Positions 1-5,668 of a stretch of DNA of 5,967 nucleotides are shown here, piece by piece. Where the stretch lies: the NCBI GenBank assembly GCA_013813955.1, contig JACCQW010000164.1:1-5967 (forward strand), written 5' to 3'. The position numbers and the translations under genes were made by a program. Below the pieces are notes generated by a model that was not told the DNA's origin, did no database searches, and was given only the letters and a program-made list of their open reading frames with translations. Origin of the DNA: Solirubrobacterales bacterium. Its GTDB lineage: Bacteria; Actinomycetota; Thermoleophilia; Solirubrobacterales; Solirubrobacteraceae. Each line of letters opens with the position of its first letter. Positions within the stretch are counted from its first letter, which is position 1.

Positions 1-2
1 GC

Positions 3-752
3 GTCTACGACCTCGACGACGCGCTCTTCCTCGGTTCGGCGGCGGCGGTCAACCGCCGTTTCGCCTGGGCCAAGCAGGAGGCGCGCCGGTGCGTGGCCGC
101 GATGCGCCGCGCGCGACTGGTCATCGCCGGCAACGCGTACCTCGCCTCTCGCGCCCGGGAGCACGCTCGGCGGGTGGAGGTCGTCCCCTCTTGCGTGGAT
201 CCCGAGCGACAGCCGGCGCGGGCGCACGCCGACGCCGATGTGTTGACGATCGGGTGGATCGGCTCGTCGTCGACGAGCCCGTACCTCGAGAGCGTGCTGC
301 CCGTCATCGCGCGCATGCACGAGCGCGGCGCGGGCGTGCGCCTGGTCGCGGTGGGGGCGGACCTGCCGCTGCGCGCGCCCTGGCTGGAGTGCCGTCCCTG
401 GTCGCTGGAGCGCCAGGCCGGGGACCTCGCGGGCTTCGACGTCGGGATCATGCCGCTGCCCGACACCGACTGGGCGCGGGGCAAGTGCGGCTACAAGGTC
501 CTGCAGTACTTCTCGGCCGGGGTTCCCGCCGTGGCCAGCCCGGTGGGGGTCACGCGCGAGCTGATGGGTGACGGGCGCGGCATCCCAGCGACGACGCCCG
601 CGGAATGGGAGCGCGCGCTGACCGATCTGGCACGCGACTCGGTCGCGCGGCGCGAACGCGGCGGATTCGCCCGTACGTTCGTGCGCGAGCACTACTCCTA
701 CCAGCGCTGGGCGCCGGAGCTGGCGAGGCTCCTGCGCTCGGTGGAGCGGTGA
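3..752 (+). CDS. Glycosyltransferase, family-4-like, C-terminal part (5' end cut off by window)
   Basis: The gene is already open at the left edge, and 249 residues plus TGA are visible. It probably transfers a sugar from a nucleotide-sugar donor to a lipid-linked or polysaccharide acceptor at the cytoplasmic membrane. The fragment opens with YDLDDALF (residues 2-9), a motif common in this GT subgroup. A Rossmann-like second domain follows: GWIGSSST at 84-91, VRLVAVGAD at 112-120, DVGIMPLPD at 146-154, then GKCGYKVLQYFSAGVPAVASP at 160-180, the nucleotide-sugar-binding segment. Where classical GT4 enzymes have the second Glu of the EX7E motif, this protein has Gln168. I believe this is usual for the GKCGxK...LQY subgroup and not a lesion. 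About a third of the protein (the N-terminal acceptor domain) is missing from the window. GC is very high (78-82% in sampled 60-base lines). The acceptor and sugar cannot be told. The family call is firm. Confidence 0.9.
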   Translation, partial: VYDLDDALFLGSAAAVNRRFAWAKQEARRCVAAMRRARLVIAGNAYLASRAREHARRVEVVPSCVDPERQPARAHADADVLTIGWIGSSSTSPYLESVLPVIARMHERGAGVRLVAVGADLPLRAPWLECRPWSLERQAGDLAGFDVGIMPLPDTDWARGKCGYKVLQYFSAGVPAVASPVGVTRELMGDGRGIPATTPAEWERALTDLARDSVARRERGGFARTFVREHYSYQRWAPELARLLRSVER

Positions 753-805
753 CGCGGCCGAGCCGGACTTCGGGATCGGCCGGACTCGAGCTCGATCCGC
801 GGAAC

Positions 806-813
806 AGGATGAG
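806..813 (+). promoter_or_regulatory. Probable ribosome binding site for the 817 glycosyltransferase
   Basis: AGGATGAG contains AGGA at 806-809, seven bases before the GTG start at 817. It is the only recognisable Shine-Dalgarno-like sequence ahead of a gene in this window. It supports the GTG at 817, whose second codon leads directly into the first beta strand of the enzyme (MIDFLIFYP). Confidence 0.4.
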
Positions 814-816
814 CCA

Positions 817-1989
817 GTGATCGATTTCCTCATCTTCTATCCGTCGAAAGCGAGAACGATTCAGCTCGAGACCGTGATCCTTGCACTACATCAGCGAGGT
901 AAACGTGTCGCGCTCTTGACCACGTGTGAGCGCGGTCCGCTGCACGATCATCTTGCTGGCGAAGGGATCGAGGTATACGTCCATGCCCCCCCTACGGCAC
1001 GCTCGTTGTTCTACTACCTCAGGCAGATTCACCACTTAGCGAGCTTCTGTCGCCGTCACGATGTGGCCGTGGTCTTCTCGAACCTCCAGCATGCGAATTT
1101 CATAGCCGCCTTCGCACAGTTCTTCACGCGGGCGCGGTTCGTGCTCTTCCGCCATCACTTCAAGTTCGCGTTTCCCGGCGACGAGGTCCGATTGCCCCGC
1201 AGTAGAACCGAGGGGTTGTTCGACCATGTCATCAACCGCCTAGGCCGGACCATCGTAGTTCCCTCAAAAGGCGTGCTCATGGGCATGCTGAGGGTGGAGA
1301 ACGCCGATGCCCGTCGAGTTCAGATCGTTCCCTACATCTACGACTTCACACAGTACGGGCAGCCTGATGCGGATGCGGTTGCGCAGATTCGCGCAGACCA
1401 CCCGGCCCGTCTGCTGCTTGTGATGAGCTCCCGGCACATCCCCTACAAGCGCCATCGCCTGGCCTTCCAGGTCTTTGCGGACCTCATCCGGGAGGGTTAC
1501 GACATCCGCGTCCTGGTACTCGATGATGGACCGGAACGTGCGGAGCTTGAACGGTTCGCGCAGGCCCAGGAGATCAGCGACCGACTTACGTTCCTCGGGT
1601 TTCGGCGCGATTTTCTCGATTACTTGGCCGCGGCCGATCTCCTGGTGCATCCCTCGCTGACCGAGGCGAGCAGCAACGTGGTCAAAGAGGTCGCGCTGCT
1701 GGGCAGGACGGCGGTCGTCTGTGACGGGGTCGGCGACTTCAGTGACTACGTCGAGCACGGGCGGACGGGCTACCTCGTGCCCCGCGCGACCGATGGATCT
1801 GAGATCGCGGGGATCTTGCGAGCGGTCTATGACTCCCCCGACGCCCTCATCGACCTCGGGCGCGAGCTGCACGAGGAGGTTCTCAACCGCTTCCAGATCA
1901 CGGACGAACGGGTGGAGCGGTATCTAGCGCTCGCCCGTCCTGCCAGGCGTCGGGTCGGCCTTCGTTCCCGAAGCGCGCGTCTGCGCTGA
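817..1989 (+). CDS. Glycosyltransferase family 4 (GT-B fold, retaining)
   Basis: A complete 390-residue protein, normal length for GT4, starting at GTG. It likely adds a sugar to a growing lipid-linked glycan in the cytoplasm. The C-terminal domain is canonical: SSRHIPYKR at 204-212 carries the Arg206-x4-Lys211 phosphate-binding pair, LVLDDGPE is at 233-240, LTFLGFRRD at 258-266, and ADLLVHPSLTEASSNVVKE at 273-291 gives the EX7E motif Glu283/Glu291. The N-terminal domain lacks the usual glycine-rich GG loop and has KARTIQLETV at 11-20 instead. Its FRHHFKF at 111-117 sits in the acceptor side. The tail, residues 373-390, is strongly basic (eight Arg in 18) and could contact membrane phospholipid. 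The gene follows the previous one after 64 bases. Base composition is clearly lower in GC than its neighbours (55-62% in sampled lines of the 5' half) and a TTA leucine codon lies at 1036-1038, suggesting separate acquisition. Family is secure; donor and acceptor are unknown. Confidence 0.93.
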   Translation: MIDFLIFYPSKARTIQLETVILALHQRGKRVALLTTCERGPLHDHLAGEGIEVYVHAPPTARSLFYYLRQIHHLASFCRRHDVAVVFSNLQHANFIAAFAQFFTRARFVLFRHHFKFAFPGDEVRLPRSRTEGLFDHVINRLGRTIVVPSKGVLMGMLRVENADARRVQIVPYIYDFTQYGQPDADAVAQIRADHPARLLLVMSSRHIPYKRHRLAFQVFADLIREGYDIRVLVLDDGPERAELERFAQAQEISDRLTFLGFRRDFLDYLAAADLLVHPSLTEASSNVVKEVALLGRTAVVCDGVGDFSDYVEHGRTGYLVPRATDGSEIAGILRAVYDSPDALIDLGRELHEEVLNRFQITDERVERYLALARPARRRVGLRSRSARLR

Positions 1990-2081
1990 CGAGGGCCGGT
2001 GTGCGGTATCGACGCGTACAGCTCGCTTGATGCAGAGATGCTTGGATTGCGCCTTGCCGCGGTCCTAACCGTCGGTTCACC
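1990..2081 (+). other. Intergenic gap before the flippase gene
   Basis: These 92 bases are about 62% GC, closer to the preceding glycosyltransferase gene than to the flippase. There is no convincing terminator hairpin with a T-run and no Shine-Dalgarno sequence next to the GTG at 2082. TTGGAT (2042-2047) and TAACCG (2066-2071), 18 bases apart, loosely resemble -35 and -10 boxes. If real, they would start a nearly leaderless message at the flippase gene. This is weak and recorded only as a possibility. Confidence 0.25.
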
Positions 2082-3608
2082 GTGACCGAACGCCGCCTCC
2101 GCCACGACGCCGCCTCCGCCTTCGGCTGGATCGCGGCCGCGAAGATGTTCGAGCGCGTCCTGGGAATAGTTCGCATCGTCGTCCTCGCACGTGTCCTGGC
2201 CCCCGAGGACTTCGGCGCGTTTGCGGTGGCGCTGTTGGCCCTGGCCACGCTCGAGCGGCTCTCACGCTCCGGCCTGGCGATCGCCATCGTCCAGCGAAAG
2301 GGCGACGTCTCCCCGTACCTGAGCGCAGTCTGGAGCGTCTTCGTGGTTCGGGGACTGATCCTCGCGGCCCTGCTGTTCCTGTCACGGCACCTCGTCGCCG
2401 ACTTCTTCAACGCCCCGGACGCCGGCCGGTTGATCGGCTGGGTCGCGCTGGCGGTGGCGATCGCGGGCTTCGCCAGCCTCAGCATTCACCTGCTCCAGCG
2501 CGAGCTCCGCCTGAAGGCAAGGTTTCGCGTGTTCGCAGTGTCGGGACTGCTCGACACCCTCGTGGCGATCCCCCTGGCGATCGCGCTACACGATCCGATC
2601 GCCCTCGTCTACGGGATGCTCGCGCGCAACGCGGCGCTCACGCTGGGCTCGTTCGTGATCCACCCGCATCGCCCTCGCTTCACGCTGAACTGGCGACCAC
2701 TTCTGGATCTCCGTGAGTTCGCCGTCCAGGGCGGGCTGCAGAGCTGGCTGTTCCTCGTGGTCGAGTACGGCGACGACGCGTACGTCGGAAAGGCGCTCGG
2801 AGACGTGGCCCTCGGCGTCTACTCGGTGGTCTACCGGGTGGCCAACATCCTCACCCAGGAGTTCGCCCGCGTCATGTCCGAGGTGACACTTCCCGTCTTC
2901 AGCCGAGTGCAGGACGACCGGGAGCGGCTCGTCCGCGGCATTCGCGAGTCGACGGGGGGCACAGCGGCCATCGTGCTCCCCGGCACGCTCTTCCTCGTGA
3001 TGGTCGCGGACCCGTTCGTCTCGGTGGTCCTGGGCGATCGCTGGCTGAGCGGCGTGCACGCGTTCCAGATCCTGCTCGCGTTCGGGCTGCTCAGGGCGCT
3101 TTCGCAGGTGATGGAGAGTGGACTGGTGGCACGCGGGGAGATCGCCTTCGTCACGCGTGTGCTCGTGATCCAGCTCGTCACCGCGGCCGCCCTGGTCCTC
3201 ACGCTCGGAGAAGCTCATGGTCTGGCGGGGGTGGCGACAGGCATAGCGGCGTCCCAGCTGATCTCGCTGACGCTGTCCTCGCGCCGGCTGTCACATGGTC
3301 TCGCGGTCTCGTGGACGAGCTTGTTTGCGGCCTCCCGCGGACCGCTGGTTGCAGCCGCGGCGGCCGGCATCGCAGCCGGAGGCGTGATCGTCGCGGTCAG
3401 CAGCACGGGATCGGATCTGCTCACGCTCTTCCTCGGTGGCACCGTCTTCACGGGTATCTATGTGCCCATGGCCCTGCCCTCGATCAGGCGCGACCTTCCC
3501 ATGATCACCGCCGTGATCCTGGACCGACTACCCGTTCCTGCGTTCCTGAGGCACGTCCGAAAGGCGCCGGAACGCCACCAGGATGGTCGGCCCCCCGACT
3601 CGGACTAG
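2082..3608 (+). CDS. Polysaccharide/oligosaccharide flippase, Wzx/PST type (MOP superfamily)
   Basis: An integral membrane protein of 508 residues, the size expected for the WzxC-like branch of lipid-linked oligosaccharide flippases. It would move undecaprenyl-linked glycan units from the inner to the outer face of the cytoplasmic membrane. The N-terminus matches the family: an amphipathic start, then RIVVLARVLAPEDFGAFAVA at 31-50, SRSGLAIAIVQR at 61-72 and ELRLKARF near 141-148. Later come LGVYSVVYRVANI at 244-256, PVFSRVQDDRERL at 271-283 and ADPFVSVVLGDRW at 309-321. Hydrophobic stretches at roughly 13-63, 84-104, 115-135, 150-192, 293-313, 325-345, 355-400, 420-440 and 445-465 fit 12-14 membrane helices. 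GTG at 2082 is the first start after an in-frame stop at 2028-2030, but it has no visible ribosome binding site. The hydrophilic tail after residue 481 is encoded by DNA that also encodes the end of the opposite-strand methyltransferase. The gene sits among glycosyltransferases, as expected. Confidence 0.92.
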   Translation: MTERRLRHDAASAFGWIAAAKMFERVLGIVRIVVLARVLAPEDFGAFAVALLALATLERLSRSGLAIAIVQRKGDVSPYLSAVWSVFVVRGLILAALLFLSRHLVADFFNAPDAGRLIGWVALAVAIAGFASLSIHLLQRELRLKARFRVFAVSGLLDTLVAIPLAIALHDPIALVYGMLARNAALTLGSFVIHPHRPRFTLNWRPLLDLREFAVQGGLQSWLFLVVEYGDDAYVGKALGDVALGVYSVVYRVANILTQEFARVMSEVTLPVFSRVQDDRERLVRGIRESTGGTAAIVLPGTLFLVMVADPFVSVVLGDRWLSGVHAFQILLAFGLLRALSQVMESGLVARGEIAFVTRVLVIQLVTAAALVLTLGEAHGLAGVATGIAASQLISLTLSSRRLSHGLAVSWTSLFAASRGPLVAAAAAGIAAGGVIVAVSSTGSDLLTLFLGGTVFTGIYVPMALPSIRRDLPMITAVILDRLPVPAFLRHVRKAPERHQDGRPPDSD

Positions 3609-4505
3609 AGCGGCGGCACCGACCCGTGAGTACAGGCGATGCAGGCGTGCCCGCCAGGCCAGCCCGGCGAGGCGGCCGTTGCCGAGGACCCTCGCGACGC
3701 GTGCGTAGGCGAGGCGGTCCCTCGCGGGCTTCTCGAGCGGCTCGTGGGCGACGCGCACCAGCGTGACCGGAGCGATGTCCACGATGCTCTCCAGTGAGGA
3801 TCGCCGCCAGCGCCCGATGTGATGCGGGGGCATGTTCAGCGCCCCTCCCAGGATCTCCTCGGTCTCCGCGGTGAAGCCGTCGTTGTCGGGCACCCCGATG
3901 ATGACCAGGCCACCCGGCTTCGCGACGGACACGAGATCGATGATGAAGCGCAGCGGGTCGACTACGTGCTCGAGGACCTCGAACGCCGTCACGACATCCG
4001 CCCGCCCCCCGTTGTCGCGGGCGAAGACTTCCAGGGACTGATTGACGACGTCCGCTCCGCCTTCGCGCGCGACCCGCGCAGCGTCAGGACTCAGCTCGAG
4101 ACCCAGTCGCTCGATTGCGGCGGAGCGCTTGCCGACGAGCTCGAGGAACGCGCCGTCCCCGCAGCCGACGTCCACGACGGTCCGCGCCTCTTCGAGCCAG
4201 CCCGCGGCCTCCCTGTGCTCCCAGCGGTCGGGGTCGTAGTACCAGGGGTGCTTGGAGATGTCGTCGTAGAAGGAGGCATCTCCTGCCGTGGTGAGGGGCC
4301 AGTAGAACTCGAACCCCGTATCCAGGCATCGACAGACCTCGACGGCGTCCAGGTCGCCCACGAAGCGATCGATGTCGACCCCGAGATGGTCGCGATAGAA
4401 GCGCTGCAGTCGCGACACCGGGATGCGTCGGATCGTCTCGACGTTGGCACGTCCCGTCAGCGGGCTGATCACGCGGAGCGCGTCCATGTGCGAAGGGTCG
4501 CTCAT
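3528..4505 (-). CDS. Class I SAM-dependent methyltransferase of a polysaccharide locus
   Basis: A cytoplasmic protein of 325 residues. The SAM-binding core is clear: VVDVGCGDGAF at 110-120 (motif I), LGLELSPD at 134-141 with the acidic Glu137 that usually holds the ribose, VVTAFEVLEHVVDP at 171-184, and AKPGGLVIIGVPD at 195-207. NMPPHHIGRWRRSSLE at 224-239 is the usual post-core segment. The N-terminal 100 residues (RLQRFYRDHLGVD at 32-44, FEFYWPLTTAGDASFYDD at 65-82, WYYDPDRWEH at 88-97) match a subfamily found with glycan genes. In relatives known to me this part starts with a CPxCG zinc-knuckle; here it reads SPLTG at 14-18, leaving only Cys58 and Cys60. The ATG at 4505 overlaps the stop of the upstream glycosyltransferase (ATGA), indicating coupled translation. 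Its last 81 bases overlap the 3' end of the flippase gene on the other strand. The likely substrate is a sugar, nucleotide sugar or glycan chain end, but this is inferred from context. Confidence 0.9.
   Translation of the reverse strand: MSDPSHMDALRVISPLTGRANVETIRRIPVSRLQRFYRDHLGVDIDRFVGDLDAVEVCRCLDTGFEFYWPLTTAGDASFYDDISKHPWYYDPDRWEHREAAGWLEEARTVVDVGCGDGAFLELVGKRSAAIERLGLELSPDAARVAREGGADVVNQSLEVFARDNGGRADVVTAFEVLEHVVDPLRFIIDLVSVAKPGGLVIIGVPDNDGFTAETEEILGGALNMPPHHIGRWRRSSLESIVDIAPVTLVRVAHEPLEKPARDRLAYARVARVLGNGRLAGLAWRARLHRLYSRVGAAALVRVGGPTILVAFRRLSDVPQERRNG
4502..4505 (-). promoter_or_regulatory. ATGA start/stop overlap coupling the glycosyltransferase to the methyltransferase
   Basis: On the - strand the methyltransferase start ATG (4505-4503) shares bases with the glycosyltransferase stop TGA (4504-4502). 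Such 4-base overlaps normally mean one message and termination-reinitiation. There is no strong independent Shine-Dalgarno sequence just upstream, which fits coupling. Confidence 0.75.
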
Positions 4506-5668
4506 CCGTCCGCGTCTCGGCCGAGCGCGGTCTCGTAGAAGTGCTCCAGCTCGGCCACGGGATCCGCCATGGCCTGCTCCGCGGTCGATCGGGCGGCACG
4601 GCCGAGACGGTCACACAGCTCCGGGTCGGCGAGCAGCCGCTCGAGCGCCTGGGTCAGCCGGCGTTCGTCGCCGGTCGGGACGACGAGCCCATCCTCCCCG
4701 TCGGTGATCAGTGCTTCGAGCTCGGGGATGTCGGACACGATCACCGGCAGACTCGCCGCCATCATCTCCAACAGCGCCAGCGGCATGCCCTCGCGGAGCG
4801 ATGGCAGCACACCCACGGTCGCGCCGGCGAGCAGCTCTGGGACGTCGTCCCTGGTGCCGAGGAACTCGACCTCGAGCGGCGGCGCAACGATCTGTCGCGC
4901 CAGCCGCTGGAGCTCGCCGTCCATCGAGTCCGGACCCACGAGCGTCAGGCGGACGGGGTCGGCGGAGGAGATCTCGGAGAACGCGCGGATCAGGGCCGCC
5001 TGCCCCTTGACCGGGTGCAGCCGGGCGACGTTGACGATCCTGGCCGAGCCGTGGCGCGACGTCGGCGGGCGGGCAGGGAACCTCGCGAGGTCGACCTGGT
5101 TGGGAAGGGTGAGGTGCTCGAGCCTGGGATCCAGGAAGCCGGCGGACGCATTGGCCCGGGCGACGGCCGGGCCGACCGAGACCACGTGGATGCCGCGATA
5201 CAGCCGTCGGTAGGCGAACCGCAGCGCGAGACCGGGCGCGCGGCTGTACTGATCCGGCAACCAGCGCACCAAGTGATCGGTGAGCATGCAGACGAACGGC
5301 GTGCGCTTGTGCGCAAGCTTGGCCAGCGCGAGGTTGCGGGGGTTGGTGTGGAGGTGGACGATGTCCGGGGAGAACCCGGCGATCGCCGCGATGACCTCGG
5401 CGCCGCTACGGCGCGCCTCGCGGGCGAGCACACTGTCGGACACGTAGTCCCGCGCCCGGTAGCGATAGTCCGGCCGGTAGGTGGCGCTGAGAACGCGGAC
5501 GTGCGCCGGGAGGCGGGCGTGCGCGCTCTCGGCGTCGCCCGCCATCGTCAGGAACCCCACCTCGAAGCGGTCGGGGTCGAGACTGCCGGCCTGGTGCAGG
5601 GCCACCTCGCGCGTTCCCCCCACCTGGAGGTCGTCGACCATGACCAGGACCCGGATGGCTCCGCTCAC
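4502..5668 (-). CDS. Glycosyltransferase family 4 (GT-B fold, retaining)
   Basis: A complete protein of 388 residues. The start is set at GTG 5668, giving VSGAIRVLVMVDDLQVGG, the usual GT4 beginning: first beta strand followed by the GG loop at 18-19 and a helix (TREVALHQA). The reading frame stays open upstream to 5944, but those residues are Arg/Pro/Ala-rich noise over another gene. PDIVHLHTNP lies at 101-110 in the acceptor domain. The donor domain has VNVARLHPVKG at 212-222 with the Arg216/Lys221 pair, VRLTLVGPDS at 239-248, VEFLGTRDDVPELL at 267-280 and VGVLPSLREGMPLALLEMMA at 285-304, giving EX7E Glu293/Glu301. DGEDGLVVPTGD at 323-334 closes it. It would transfer a sugar from a nucleotide-activated donor, at the inner face of the membrane, to a lipid-linked intermediate. 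It sits between two methyltransferase genes, overlapping each by four bases, so all three are probably made from one transcript. Which sugar is added cannot be read from the sequence. Confidence 0.94.
   Translation of the reverse strand: MSGAIRVLVMVDDLQVGGTREVALHQAGSLDPDRFEVGFLTMAGDAESAHARLPAHVRVLSATYRPDYRYRARDYVSDSVLAREARRSGAEVIAAIAGFSPDIVHLHTNPRNLALAKLAHKRTPFVCMLTDHLVRWLPDQYSRAPGLALRFAYRRLYRGIHVVSVGPAVARANASAGFLDPRLEHLTLPNQVDLARFPARPPTSRHGSARIVNVARLHPVKGQAALIRAFSEISSADPVRLTLVGPDSMDGELQRLARQIVAPPLEVEFLGTRDDVPELLAGATVGVLPSLREGMPLALLEMMAASLPVIVSDIPELEALITDGEDGLVVPTGDERRLTQALERLLADPELCDRLGRAARSTAEQAMADPVAELEHFYETALGRDADG
5665..5668 (-). promoter_or_regulatory. GTGA start/stop overlap coupling the first methyltransferase to the glycosyltransferase
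   Basis: The methyltransferase stop TGA (5667-5665) overlaps the glycosyltransferase GTG start (5668-5666). This is the same 4-base arrangement as at 4502-4505 and argues strongly for 5668 as the true start, rather than any of the start codons further upstream in the same open frame. Confidence 0.7.

Noticed and set aside
755..782. Inverted repeat CGGCCGA/TCGGCCG just after the first glycosyltransferase gene
   Set aside because: A 7-bp stem with a 14-base loop and no T-run is weak for a terminator and expected by chance in DNA of this composition.
786..795. Perfect 10-bp palindrome TCGAGCTCGA, possible operator
   Set aside because: It is a single short copy with no partner and no link to a promoter or regulator gene; likely chance.
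605..820. 71-residue + strand frame spanning the end of the first glycosyltransferase gene and the gap
   Set aside because: It is out-of-phase sequence over a well-supported gene, with Arg/Ala-rich composition and no family resemblance.
3586..3599. GTCGG-CCCC-CCGAC hairpin within the convergent overlap, possible terminator
   Set aside because: The stem is five base pairs, no T-run follows on either strand, and it lies inside the coding sequence of one gene and near the stop of the other.
3819..4538. 239-residue open frame on the + strand, antisense to the second methyltransferase
   Set aside because: No motif or fold is visible, and it is fully explained as the mirror of a gene with clear SAM-binding motifs.
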